From contig CP034992.1 in NCBI GenBank assembly GCA_004026145.2, positions 18,492,984 to 18,556,983 on the forward strand: a stretch of 64,000 bases of DNA, written 5' to 3'. This DNA is from Takifugu bimaculatus. Lineage: Eukaryota > Chordata > Actinopteri > Tetraodontiformes > Tetraodontidae. Each line of letters begins with the position of its first letter. Within the stretch, counting starts at the first letter, position 1. Below, piece after piece: positions 45,104 to 56,002 of this stretch. The notes under the pieces are model-generated. The model made no database searches. It was not told the DNA's origin and saw nothing but the letters and a program-made list of their open reading frames with translations. The position numbers and the translations under genes are program-made.

Positions 45104-46759
45104 CTGAAAAGGCAAAAAACCAAAGGACAGAATGTTAGAAATTGTGTCTGAAATTAGCAACTTTACACACAGGTGACATTTAGAAAAAAAGAGCATTAAC
45201 ATTGGTCATTAGACACATTTAAAGTCGTAACGAAACAACATTGTGACATCTGTCACAGATCAGACTGTTTCATAGAAGCGTTGTGTTGTGATTTAATTCT
45301 ATATTTTCAGCTTCTGCTCATCTCCACATGTTTGTAGCCTGATGTTTGTTCCAATCTCCAGTGTAAATATGTAAATGTTGCTTTGTGTGTGCAGACTGTT
45401 GCATTTGTCTTCTGCTCCCGTCGGATTTAGATGCAACTTCGGAACATTAAATCCTCTTTGACTCTATTTTAATTCCTTTTGGCGTATTTATATTATCTTC
45501 GCTCGCAGGTATTTGAACCTACCCTGTCCGGAAGGGGCGTTGCAACGTCACTCTCACACCTTCACACCTGAGCCGGAGCTGCTGCTGCCTCCGGGGTCAC
45601 TGCGACTATGACGGGCTCTGGGGGACCTGCAGGGCCCCCTGGCACCAGCCCAGGTCCCCGGAGACGGAGCCAGGTTGCTTAACAGGCGGAAGTTCGAGTC
45701 CCGCAAATGATCTGAAAGCTTCTGCAGGATGGAGACGCCGCCCACGCACACGCACGCACACACGCACCCGCCTGCAGGAGCTATGACGCAGCATCTAAAG
45801 TCCTCACCAGCCTCGAGCTCGGGAACAGCTTTGATCCGAACGCTACAAACTCTAATCACTATATTGATCCGTGCGAGGCGGGAGATGCTGAGGCGCGTGA
45901 GCAGCCGCCTCCTGCACGCGGAACCTCCAACACCTCCCATCAGATATATAATCAATCATCAATAATCTATCAAAGCCGCCTCCACGGTGGGTTTCTCACC
46001 TGCCGACGTCAATTCTGAACACCGACAGCAGGGGGCAGTAAAACGGAGCCGATCATGAACGGACCCGTTTCCCTCAAATTACGATTATTAACAAATTACT
46101 CAAGTTTTAACCATGAAAATAAAGTAGCAACAGACAAACAATAAGTAACAGTGCCCTGAGTCCCAGCTGAAGCCGTTTTAAAGTATAAATTAGTGTTTAT
46201 TCCTGCGTCAGATCATAAATAAAGCTTCCTGTTTCCTGTCACATGACCAAAATCTCCAGATTGTTTGAAGTCAGACATGAGGTGAAGTTGGACTCATTTT
46301 ACAAAGGAGCTCTGGCCCAGGTGGGTGCAGCCCATCAGTGGCTGAGAGCTGGGAATATGAAATGGGAATGTTTTCAGGAATGATTACAAGCAACATCAGC
46401 TCCGGCTGCTGCGGAGCGTTCAAATACATCTGTAACCAACAGAACCTGTGGTGGACAATCGGACCCGTCAATCAGACCCAGGTGCCTGGTTCTCCAGACA
46501 ACCCACCGCTCCTCTGATCAGTGTGCAGGGTCAGTGGTGAACTGGTCAGAAGCTGCCTGCCCAGTTCACCAAAAGACAGGAGAGATCACAGCATTTCATA
46601 GAACCAGCACCTCTCTGTCTGGTTACTGATGCTGCTGAAGAACACAAAAGGAAATTAACGACACCGTCGGCTTCTCTGTGGTGGCGGAAAGAGCAACAAA
46701 ATGATTCAAGCAGCTTCCAGCCTCAACCATCAACAATCACATAGTAGTGTAATTATTAC

Positions 46760-46850
46760 CTTTGTGACGCAACGCTTTACGAGACGAGGACAATAACTCC
46801 AACTAGACCGCCCACTACAATAACTCTAACGAGCACGCCCGTGGACTAAC
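46760..46850 (-). pseudogene. transmembrane exon of B7-like gene, copy Y
   Basis: Acceptor CTCTCTTTCAG and donor CACAAAG|GTAATAATTA are intact, but the exon is 91 nt against 99 in copy X, and the hydrophobic frame is interrupted by indels. Confidence 0.65.
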
Positions 46851-47457
46851 CTGAAAGAGAGGGAAGTGAAGGTTTAAAGAGGACGAGTCGTCTCCGTTTC
46901 TTTCTCTCTGTTTTTCATCTTCTCTTCATTTCCTCTGAAAATGTGAATTTTAACCATTTCAGAGTTTAAAACCAGGCTGAGTTTCCCTGATTAATCCTGG
47001 TTTAATCAGTATGCTGCAGGTCTGATGGGCTGTTAAAGTGATGACGTCATCACTGGAGGCCTCAGCTGATTGGCTGAAACTCACCTGACGGGAGGAGTTA
47101 AAGGCAACCTTTAAAGCTCTCTGTGAGCACCTGAGCTGCTGCATCAGGAGACCTTCATCACCATGGAGACACAGGTCAGCGCCACCATAAACACCACTGT
47201 TGTTTCTTCATCATCATCATCATCAGTCATTAAAACAACCTGTCAGCAACAGCATCATGACGGCCTGTTGCCATAGCAACAGTCTATCAGCGTCACTCAC
47301 TGGACGACACTTTAATCTGTTTGACGTCTTTTCATCTTTTGTTTGTTGCTCAAAATTAAGTTTTAGTTTGAATGTGTTCATTAATCTTTAATAATCCCAC
47401 GATTAAATATTATAATTCTGTTTTCTGAGGAGTTTCCCCACATAAAAATAAATATTT

Positions 47458-47459
47458 TG

Positions 47460-47490
<31 letters not shown>

Positions 47491-47533
47491 TGTGTGTGTT
47501 GTGTGTGTGTGTGTGTGTGTGTTGTGTGTGTGG
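47458..47533. repeat. (TG)n microsatellite, copy Y
   Basis: Expanded counterpart of 43574-43622. Confidence 0.92.
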
Positions 47534-48317
47534 ACCAGAAATAAAATGACCGTTAGTGAGTCAGGCTCATCAGAACTCAACGTTTCCGCCCTCTGACCCG
47601 TTAATATAAAACATTTCCCAACAACGACCACGATCATGAAGAAATTAACCGAGTTTAATCACTTTTACCAAAATCCCATCTGACCTGTCCTGTAATTAAA
47701 TTAAATTCCCCTCATGTTCTCTGCAGCGCCCCCTGCTGGCCACCACAGCAGAGACTCTGAACAATGTTGGATTCTGCTGAATTCTCTGGATTTTGGTGAA
47801 AACTGGATCATTTGAGATGATGTCACACAAGCTTTGATGTCACTCATTAACAGGCCAATTTATAATCTGACTAATCTGTCGTTAATAAGCACAATAAGTG
47901 TTAAACATGAGGATCAGAGGAGGAACACAGCAGCCGTTGTCACGCTGGTGCTCGTCTGACCGCGTCATCGTTAGAAAGCTCTAATCTCCCTCCAGGCTCG
48001 TGGGTGCTGATCCGAGGACCATCGGGTCCAGAGACACTTCTGAGAGACTTCATGGAACCAGAACGTGTGGAGGATCCTGGCAGAGCTGCACCGGTCAGGT
48101 GAGTCAGTCACGTCTGACCGGTACCAAGCAGAGCAGCTGCATCACCTGACTGGGACTCACAGGTGTGTCATCACGCTATGATGTCACATCCTGTCTGCTG
48201 CGCTGCAGCTTCCTGTGCAGTCTGATGGAATTTTACTGCCGTTTGTAAACAGTTTAAAGGATTAAAATAATTACAAATATTAATTATTAGTAGCCGTAGT
48301 GTAAATCCATAACTCAC

Positions 48318-48597
48318 CCAATGGCAAACGAAGGCAGTTGAGCTAATCTGGTGACAAAACTCCTCCTGTGTGACCACACAGATGTAGGTGCCGCTCCTGC
48401 TCACGATGGCTCTGACAGTGACGTAGAAGCGTCCGTCTCTCTCTTCAGACTCTGTCTCCTGAGCAGGAAGGACACGTCCAGAGCTGTCCTGCGACCTGGA
48501 CGGCAGGTCTGGTATGAGCTCCTTTAACCTCACACTGCAGCAGCGCCCGGTCTGGTCCTCCATCAACTGATCCTGATCTGCGGTTCTGGAGAGGCAC
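48318..48597 (-). pseudogene. second Ig-domain exon of B7-like gene, copy Y
   Basis: Acceptor GATGCTCACAG, donor CATTGG|GTGAGT, 280 nt. The longest frame gives QDSSGRVLPAQETESEERDG, RFYVTVRAIVSRSGTYICVV and TQEEFCHQI, which fits the C-type/second Ig domain of butyrophilin and CD276-like proteins (Trp/Gln-x-Ser, YxC near the end). The first third reads better in another frame (ALLQCEVKGA-like), so there is a frame shift near 48500. The first conserved Cys lies in that part. Confidence 0.75.
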
Positions 48598-48980
48598 CTG
48601 TGAGCATCCACAGTCACAAATGGGTCATTAAAGAAAATCAAAATGGAAAGATGATCTTTGAGGGGAAATTAAGGGCTTTTAATTGTTTAAATGTAGGAGA
48701 AAACTCCAAATTTCAGGTTTTTTAAAACTGATTATTTAAAATCCTGTTCAACATAATTTCACACCTGAATAAAAGTAAAAACCTTAAACTCTTGACATTG
48801 ATTAAAATAGAAACATTAAAATGAAGTTCCAATTAAAATGGTTGAAATGTTCAAAATATCACATTTAATTCCCCGTTTATCACATTAACCAAACGCCATC
48901 AAACAATCTCATCTGTTTGTCTGTGTAAAAACAGGAAAACTTCATTTAATCCGACCTTTTTCCAGGATTCCTGCACTCAC

Positions 48981-49013
48981 CTTCTCCCGGTGGTCGAACT
49001 TTTAAGATGCACT
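48981..49013 (-). CDS. 33-nt mini-exon of B7-like gene, copy Y
   Basis: Flanked by TGAAAG-side acceptor (CTTTCAG|AGTGC) and donor AGAAG|GTGAGTG. Its length is an exact multiple of three. It lies between the V-type and second Ig exons, and its counterpart in copy X is in the same place. Tiny in-frame exons are common in butyrophilin-family genes. Called from splice signals and position only. Confidence 0.5.
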
Positions 49014-49651
49014 CTGAAAGGCAAAAACACAAAGGACAGAATGTTAGAAATTGTGTCTGAAATTAGCAACTTTACACACAGGTGACATTTAGAAAAAAAG
49101 AGCATTAATATTGTCATTTAGACACATTTAAAGTCGTAACGAAACAACATTGTGACATCTGTTTCACAGATCAGACTGTTTTCATAGAAGCGTTGTGTTG
49201 TGATTTAATTCTATATTTCAGCTTCTGCTCATCTCCCACATGTTTGTAGCGTGATGTTTGTTCCAATCTCCAGTGTAAATATGTAAATGTTGCTTTGTGT
49301 GTGCAGACTGTTGCATTTGTCTTCTGCTCCCGTCGGATTAGATGCAACTTTCGGAACATTAAATCCTCTTTGACTCTATTTAATTTCCTTTGTCGTATTT
49401 ATATTATCCTATTTGAACCTACCTGTCCGGAAGGGCGTGGCTTAACTACGGTTTAACCACAGGTGAATTATTGCTTCACTAAAGGATCCTAACCAGTCTC
49501 GGGCACTGATATAATGTCTGTTCTAGTCCATAAATGTGGCCCATCCTCAGCTCTTTCACGCTTTTACCACCAGCGTTCAGCCGCTGACGTCACGCTGGCG
49601 CCAGTGTCACCTGTGGAAACACCTTCCTGTGTGTTGGGTGGAGAAACTCAC

Positions 49652-49981
49652 CCACCACAAGGGAAATCTCAGATCGTAGGACTGGAGAAGAACGTGGAAC
49701 TGTGCAGGTGTAAATCCCGCTGTCGCGCACTTCGGCCTTTTTGATCTTGATCGACGCGTTTCCCAAATCCAGAGCTTCTGGAAAATGAGCGACTCGTCCA
49801 ACGAACTGGGGGCTCTGGCCGCTCAGGCCGCTCCCATAGGTGCTGCCCCGGCTGTAGAGGAAGACGTCCACGTCGTCGTCTTTCTTCCAGTCGAACACTT
49901 GGTCCCTGACGCTGCCGGAAGCGGAGCAGTTTAACACGACCTCGCTGTCTTCCTTCACCACCATCCTGATGCGCGTCGGCT
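49652..49981 (-). CDS. V-type Ig exon of B7-like gene
   Basis: Acceptor GATCCTCCAG, donor GTGGTGG|GTGAGT, 330 nt, open. It encodes an Ig V-set domain: first Cys in VVLNCSASGS, the core Trp in VFDWKKDDD, the RVAHFPEALDLGNASIKI strand pair, and the second Cys in DSGIYTCTV. This is the pattern of B7/CD276/butyrophilin-like V domains. One N-glycosylation sequon (NAS) is visible. It is the only copy of this exon in the window and has no frame break, so it is the most likely functional part of the cluster. Confidence 0.85.
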
Positions 49982-50263
49982 CTGGAGGATCAAACAGCAA
50001 CGTCACTCTCACACCTTCACACCTGAGCCGGGAGCTGCTGCTGCTCCGGGGTCACTGCGACTATGACGGGCTCTGGGGGGACCTGCAGGGCTGCTGCAGC
50101 ATCTAAAGTCCTCACCAGCCTCGAGCTCAGGGAACAGCTTTGATCCGAACGCTACAAACTCTAATCACTATATTGATCCGTGCGAGGCGGGAGATGCTGA
50201 GGCGAGTGAGCAGCCGCCTCCTGCACGCGGAACCTCCAAACAACCTCCCATCAGATATATAAT

Positions 50264-50442
50264 TGTTGACATGTGATCTCATACGTCACTGCACCTGTTC
50301 TGTGTAAATGTGGGTTTGTCAATAAAGTTTCCGTTGGTTCCGGTCCAGTCGATGACTGAGTGATAGGTGTGATTTCTTCCTCCGTCGAGAATACTAATAA
50401 CGCAAGTTATTCCCCGCAATGACTGCGCCACAAGCGCCAACA
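50264..50442 (+). repeat. copia 5' LTR
   Basis: Starts TGTTGACATG and ends CGCCAACA, 179 bp, with TGTT...AACA inverted ends. It contains a polyadenylation-like CAATAAAG at 50320. The last 85 bp match 55919-56002 with about four differences, including a single-base indel. Confidence 0.88.
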
Positions 50443-50457
50443 GGTTATGGGCCCAGG
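50443..50457 (+). other. copia primer-binding site
   Basis: GGTTATGGGCCCAGG begins at the base after the LTR. This matches the primer-binding site known from Drosophila copia, which pairs with an internal part of initiator tRNA-Met (half-tRNA priming). It shows that the LTR boundary is right and that this fish element uses the copia/GalEa-type primer. Confidence 0.85.
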
Positions 50458-52737
50458 CGAAAACGTTTACATACACTTGTAAAGAACATAATGTCATGGC
50501 TGTCTTGAGTTTCCAGTTATTTCTACAAATCTGATTTTCCTCTGATATAGTGATTGGAACAGATGCTTCTTTGTCACAAAAAACAATCATGAAGTTGATT
50601 CTTTTATGACTTTATTATGGGTAAACTGAAAGTGTGACCAATCAGCCGGGTCAAAAATATACATACAGCAATGCTAATATTTGTTTACATGACCCTTGGC
50701 CATTTCTACTTCAATTAGGCGCTTTTGGTAGCCATCCACAAGCTTCTGGTTGAATCTTTGACCACTCCTCTTGACAGAATTGGTGGCAGTTCAGTTAAAT
50801 TTGTTGGCTTTTCTGACATGGACTTGTTTCTTCAGCATTGTCCACATGTTCTCAATGGGGTTTAAGTCAGGACTTTGGGAAGGCCATTCTAAAACCTTCA
50901 TTCTAGCCTGATTTTAGCCATTCCATTACCACTTTTGATGGTGTTTGGGGTCATTGTCCTGTTGGAACACCCAACTGCGCCCAAGACCCAACCTTCAGGC
51001 TGATTGACTTTAGGTTTTCTTGAATAATTTGAAGGTAATCCTCCTTCTTCCTTGTCCCATTGACTCTGTAAATCATGCATAATACTACCACCACCGTTGT
51101 TCGAAAGCCCACACTGTTTATATTATTGTATACTGTTAGAGTTTATCTAAGTAGTATGTTTTATTCATTGTTATTTAGTTTTTTTCCTGAAGTTTCATAT
51201 TTCCGGTGCTCTCGAATGCACACACAGATGTCCGACGCTCTTGAACGCACCACTGCCGTCTGTGCATGCGGTACTTTAATTAGTTAATTATTCACCCCCG
51301 ATGCAACTGTAGAGAGTGCGTGTCCATTCAGATGCAGCTACGCTGAGATAATTTCACCTTTTTTGCCTGTTTTTCTTCATTTGCCTGTGCTCCTGTGGTT
51401 TATTGCTGTGTGTGACTGCCATAAGGTAAGGAGTTGGCAGTGCATAGTTGTACTTATTTAGTTTGTGTATAAGTTAACTTTATGTTATGTTAATGTGTGT
51501 TCAAGAGCTAATAATAATATCTAAATGTCTTGTGTTAGGTGATTTGTTGTGGGATAAATGAGAATTGAACTGTACTGCTTCATTTGCGGTGTTGCTCATT
51601 TGATTGTGTTTGTGTATTTGATGTGTGCTTGCTGTGCTGATGGATATTTGTTGTGTTGTTGTTGTAGACCACAGCAGAATAAATCATAATCCATAACCTG
51701 GACATCTGTATTCGTGTTCTTTAATTGGACACCAACATCCCACATCTTGCCGCTCTAAACCAGCTAAATCCTGGAGACCCCAACCTCTCCTTTTTAACCG
51801 TGCTTGATGGTAGGCATGGTGTTCTTGGGGTTAAAGGCCTCACCTTTTCTCCTCCAAACATATTGCTGCCATTGTGGCCAAACAGCTCAATTTTTGTTTC
51901 ATCTGACCACAGAACTTTCCTCCAGAAGGTCTTATCTTTGTCCATGTGATCAGCAGCAAACTTTAGTCGAGCCTTAAGGTGCCTCTTTTTGGAGCCAGGG
52001 CTTCCTTCTTGCACGGCAGCCTCTCAGTCCATGGCGATGCAAAACACGCTTGACTGTGGGACACTGACACCTGTGTTCCAGCAGCTTCTAATTCTTGGCA
52101 GATGTTGCTTTTTGGTGCTCCTGGGTTGACTCTTCACCCTCCTGACCAGTTTTCTCTCAGCAGCAGGTGACAGCTTGCATTTTCTTCCTGATCGTGGCAG
52201 TGACAAAACGGCGCCATGCACTTTATACTTCCAAACAATTGTTTGCACTGTTGCTCTTGGAACCTACAGCTGCTTTGAAATGGCTCCAAGTGACTTTCCT
52301 GACTGTCCAAGTCAATGATTCTTTTTCAGATCTGTGCTGAGCTCCTTTGACGTTTGTGGGTGTTTTTATCCAATGAGCCCTTTTTAAATGGCCTCAGAAG
52401 TCACCAGCTGTAGTCACTCATGATCACTCACGAGAAGTTAAGAGGCCATGCTATGAAGCTCATGTCATTGACACAACTTTCTAAGTCTCCAAAATTGCTC
52501 ATTCATGTTGCTGTATGTATATTTTTGACCCAGCAGATTTGGTCACACTTTCAGTTTACCCATAATAAAATCATAAAAGAACCAAACTTCATGAATGTTT
52601 TTGTGACAAAGAAGGATCTGTTCCAATCACTATATCAGAGAAAAATCAGAGTTGTAGAAATAACTGGAAACTCAAGACAGCCATGACATTATGTTCTTTA
52701 CACTTTACAAGTGTATGGAAACTTTTGACCACCACTG
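50458..52737 (-). mobile_element. Tc1-like transposon nested in copia
   Basis: The right end reads GTATGGAAACTTTTGACC then ACCACTG, followed by TA. The left end starts near AAAACGTTTACATACACT and matches it inverted over about 200 bp, less the first ~10 bases. Minus-strand transposase pieces lie at 52248-52024 (VHGAVLSLPRSGRKCKL, the DNA-binding part), 52014-51800 (WRKVLWSDETKIELFGHN, the first catalytic Asp region) and 51080-50898. The reading is interrupted by a 700-bp insertion (51097-51796) and by frameshifts. The long inverted repeats place it with Tc1 elements having extended IR/DR-type ends. Confidence 0.9.
51097..51796 (+). mobile_element. 700-bp insertion in the Tc1 element, solo-LTR-like
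   Basis: It interrupts the Tc1 transposase between ACTACCACCACC and GTGCTTGATGGTAGGC. The four bases ACCG stand on both sides (51093-51096 and 51797-51800), a likely target-site duplication. It begins TTGTTCGAAAG, has a CAGAATAAATC polyadenylation-like site at 51672, and is otherwise AT-rich and non-coding, as a solo LTR would be. The family is unknown. Confidence 0.65.
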
Positions 52738-52739
52738 TA

Positions 52740-53434
52740 GGTAACCGATGGGTGAGACTGTGTGTTTTGACGGAGACGAGCGAAACTACTGAGCTGTGGG
52801 AGACGAAGCTGTTTAGCACACATGCGGCTACTGGGGCTAAAAGAAACTCTTCTAAATGAACCCGCCGCCGACACGTGGAGGCGGATATCCTGAAGAACGA
52901 GGAGCCGTATGCCGAAATGATCCAGTTTTTGGACGATAAAAGTTTGTCCCTTATTATGAGAGAGGCGGCTGACAACGGGAGAAAAGCCCTTAAGATATTA
53001 AGGGACCATTATGCCGGTAAAGGAAAACCCCGTATTATAAGCCTGTACACCGAGCCAACATCCCTGCAGAAAGCGGTGAGCGAAAGTGTCACGGACTCTA
53101 TTATCCGGGCTGAGACGGCAATAACAGCTCTAAGAAATGCTAACGAGACACTCAGTGATGGGCTCTTGATTGCCATGGTGTTAAAAGGATTACCTGAGGC
53201 CTATAAACCATTTTCCATCCATATCACTCAAGGAGATGATATTCTAACTTTTTCCGACTTCAAGACAAAGCTAAGAAGTTTTGAGGACACAGCAAAGGTT
53301 TCGCACGGTTTCTGAGGACAACATCATGAAAGTGGCTGCACCTGTCTCAGATTGGAGACGGCAGAGAGAGAAATGCATGTCCAGAGATTACATGTTACAC
53401 GTGTGGCGAGAAAGGACATAAGGCGCGTGTATGT
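52740..53434 (+). pseudogene. copia gag with zinc knuckle
   Basis: An open frame 52875-53315 encodes helical gag (PYAEMIQFLDDKSLSLIMRE, ALKILRDHYAGKGKP, LKGLPEAYKPFSIHI), then a frame shift leads to a perfect CCHC knuckle, CYTCGEKGHKARVC, at 53393-53434. It forms the particle shell and binds element RNA. The shift near 53300 breaks it. Confidence 0.85.
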
Positions 53435-53559
53435 CCAAATGAGCGCCAAGAAAGGAAGACACACTGGTGTGGATATTGTAAAAGTTCGACACACAAAGAT
53501 GCATCGTGTCGACGCAAAAAGAAGGATAACATAAAACAAGCAGCAGATGACATCTGTGA

Positions 53560-54420
53560 GGAACAATCGTACGCATTTAAAATGAGTGAATGTCAACTTG
53601 GCCTGAAGCACAGGGGACTCATGGTCGACACTGGAGCGACTTCGCATGTAATAACGGATGTACAAAAGTTCCTTAAGTGTGATGAGTCATTCCAGCCCCA
53701 AAACTGAACTGAAAGATTTTTTTGCTGATGTTGCTCCTTATGGAAATGTGAAGTGTGGTTAGAACAGACAACGGCACAGAGTTCACAGGAAAGAGTTCCA
53801 AGCTTTGGCTTAACAAAAAACAGCATAAGACACGAGTCCTCCGCACCGATTCACCACATCAAACGGCACCGCGGATAGAAAATTGGCGAACCTTATTTGA
53901 ACATGGGCGAGGTGCATGATCATAGAAAGCAACCTACCAAAAGAGTTATGGACGTACGCTGTAGTGACTGCTGCGGTGATACGCAACAGGTGTTTCATAC
54001 CAGGACGAAACAAACCCCTTTCTTCATGTTGACAGGAAAGAAACCAAACCTTTCCAAGATGAGGATTTTTGGTTCTACATGCTTTGCATATAGACATGAC
54101 AAAAAGAAATTAGACTCACGATGTGATAAGGGAGTTTTTGTGGGATACGACAAAAATAGTCCATCGTATCTAGTCTATTACCCAGATACAAAGAAAGTAA
54201 TGAAGCATCGACTTGTCAAGTTTGCTACAAGAAATGTTGCTGAACAAGAAACCCAGACTGATCTGACAATAATTGGCGATGATGTTGACAGAAGAAGAGA
54301 TGAGTCTACCATGCCAAGCGCAGATTTAATGGAAGAGAAAGGAATTTCTCTGACAGAGACTTCTGATGAACAGCAAATTCAGATAGAGGGAGGAGGTTGC
54401 GAGTCCTCGATACCCTAAAA
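53560..54420 (+). pseudogene. copia protease and partial integrase
   Basis: Protease active site MVDTGATSHV near 53620 (aspartic protease, DTG). After about 53740 the DNA jumps to integrase sequence, RTDNGTEFTGKSSK (second catalytic Asp), so the HHCC finger and first catalytic Asp are deleted. Then come TKQTPFFMLTGKKPNLSKM, RIFGSTCFAY and GVFVGYDKNSPSYLVY, the integrase C-terminal GKGY-like region, in one open frame to 54418. Confidence 0.85.
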
Positions 54421-54494
54421 GAGAAAGAAAACCCCGTTGTACCTCTCTGATTATGTATCTGGAAATAAGTGACCAGATATGTTAACAGAGGATA

Positions 54495-55620
54495 TTGACT
54501 GTTGTTACAGAACATACGATGTGCCCCCAAACCTTCAAAGAAGCTATTAGTTCATCCAACTCAGATGCTTGGGCTAAAGCTATGAAAGAAGAGATAGACT
54601 CTCTTAATGAAAATGATACATTCACATTGACTTGTCTACCAGAAGGTAAACATGCAGTGGGGGGTAGGTGGGTCTATGCCATCAAAAATAGTGCTGATGA
54701 AACAAAGACCTACAAAGCAAGATATGTTGCTAAAGGTTATAACCAAGTGATGGGAGTAGATTACAAGGAAACTTTCTCTCCAACAGCAAATCTGACTTCG
54801 ATTCGTGCTTTGATGCAAGTGGCAGCACAACATGATCTTAATGTATCAGATGGACGTCAAGACAGCATATCTACATGCTCCTATCGATGTGAACTGTATA
54901 TTGAACAACCCGAAGGTTTTGAGCAACGCTCAGACATTGGTGAAAAACTCGTGTGTAAACTGAACAAATCACTGTATGGCTTGAAGCAATCCGGTAGGAA
55001 TTGGAACCTGATGCTAAGTAACCACCTATGGAAAAATGGTTTTGTGCAATATCCAGCCGACCATTGTGTGTACACTAAGCAAGCAGGAAAAGAGAGAGCA
55101 ATATTAATAATATGGGTCGATGACCTTATTATTGCTGCAACTAATGATGAATTACTATCCGATACCAAGAAAACACTTGCTGCAAAATTCAAAATGAAAG
55201 ACCTCGGAAAAATAAGACATTTTTAGGCGTTGATTTGAACAGGGTGAAGGAGTTATAAAAATGAGCCAGAGCAAATATATCAGTAAGGTACTGGAAAAAT
55301 TTGGAATGTCTGACTGTAAATTAAGGCCTACACCATGTGAACAAAAGCTCGATCATCACAGTGAAGCTGATCCAGTTGATGCAAGGATGTACGTGAATTG
55401 ACGGGAGCCTTATTTACATAATGACATGTACAAGACCTGACTTATGTTGGATAGTGAGCAGATTATCACAGCATTTATCTGAACCAAATGAAAAACACTG
55501 GCTAACTGCCAAACATGTACTGAGATATTTGAAGGGAACAATGGATCAAACTTTGTTATGGAAAATCGAAGACAAACCTAAAAATCAGTGCCTCCAGCGA
55601 CTCTGCTTGGGGAGCCGATT
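54495..55620 (+). pseudogene. copia reverse transcriptase
   Basis: An open frame of 243 codons: AWAKAMKEEIDSLNENDTF, GGRWVYAIKN, YKARYVAKGYNQVMGVDYKE, TFSPTANLTSIRALMQVAAQ, then LYIEQPEGFEQ, NKSLYGLKQSGRNWN and the catalytic box IWVDDLIIAA. In the block expected to read DVKTAYLH, a one-base change shifts the frame for a short stretch (SDGRQDSISTCSY). After a shift at 55225 it continues to about 55620. It makes element cDNA. Confidence 0.9.
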
Positions 55621-55639
55621 TGAGTGACAGGAGAAGCAC

Positions 55640-55921
55640 CACAGGTTTTGTGTGAGCTTAACTGACAGCGGACCGACTATTTCATGGAAATCTAAGAAAC
55701 AGGTCACTGTTGCCTTATCAACATGTGAGGCTGAATATGTGGCGTTGGCTGCAACCACACAGGAGAGTCTGTATCTGATACAGTTAATGAGTGAAATAGA
55801 AAATGAGTGTATGTTGACACCAGTTACCATCTTTGTAGACAACCAAGGAACAATTGCTCTTTCCAAAGATCCAGTGAGCCGTCAAAGGAGCAAACATATT
55901 GACATTCGTTATCATTTTGAG
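55640..55921 (+). pseudogene. copia RNase H, truncated
   Basis: Reads SDSGPTISWKSKKQ-type sequence, STCEAEYVALAATTQESLYL, VTIFVDNQGTIALSKDPV and RSKHIDIRYHF, with the usual RNase H acidic residues. It is cut at 55918, where the 3' LTR remnant starts in the middle of the LTR, so a deletion joined RNase H to the LTR. Confidence 0.88.
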
Positions 55922-56002
55922 TGATAGGTGTGATTTCTTCCTCCGTCGAGAATACTAATAACGCAATTATTCCTCGCAATGACTGCGCCACAAGCGCCAA
56001 CA
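55919..56002 (+). repeat. copia 3' LTR remnant
   Basis: 84 bp from GAGTGATAGGTG to CGCCAACA matching the end of the 5' LTR. It is followed by GGCAGGATGGAGACG, which is first-intron DNA of the B7-like gene and not the expected target duplication ATAAT. Confidence 0.88.

Larger units (their letters stand above)
42142..46010 (-). repeat. B7-like gene block, tandem copy X
   Basis: 3.87 kb from AATTCTGAACACCGACAGC up to the same sequence at 46011, where copy Y starts. It contains degraded versions of the mini-exon, second Ig exon and transmembrane exon of a B7/butyrophilin-like gene, a TG microsatellite and first-intron DNA. The V-type Ig exon is missing. At 45538 the DNA jumps from the second intron (GGAAGGGGCG) to first-intron sequence (AACGTCACTC). 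Differences from copy Y are dominated by single-base indels. Confidence 0.92.
46011..50263 (-). repeat. B7-like gene block, tandem copy Y
   Basis: Second, better preserved copy of the gene body, extended with the V-type Ig exon (49652-49981) and first intron up to the copia LTR at 50264. At its left edge the signal-peptide exon remnant of copy X (CACCTGCCGACGTC) is fused directly to AATTCTGAACACC. Confidence 0.92.
50264..56002 (+). mobile_element. Ty1/copia LTR retrotransposon, disrupted by nested insertions
   Basis: 5' LTR 50264-50442, primer-binding site at 50443, then a Tc1 element (50458-52737), then internal coding DNA on the plus strand: gag, zinc knuckle, protease, partial integrase, RT and RNase H, in the gene order of copia (integrase before RT). 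The 3' LTR is only an 84-bp remnant (55919-56002). Internal deletions remove the integrase front part and the start of the 3' LTR. The host sequence left of the LTR is first-intron DNA of the B7-like gene ending ATAAT. Confidence 0.93.
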
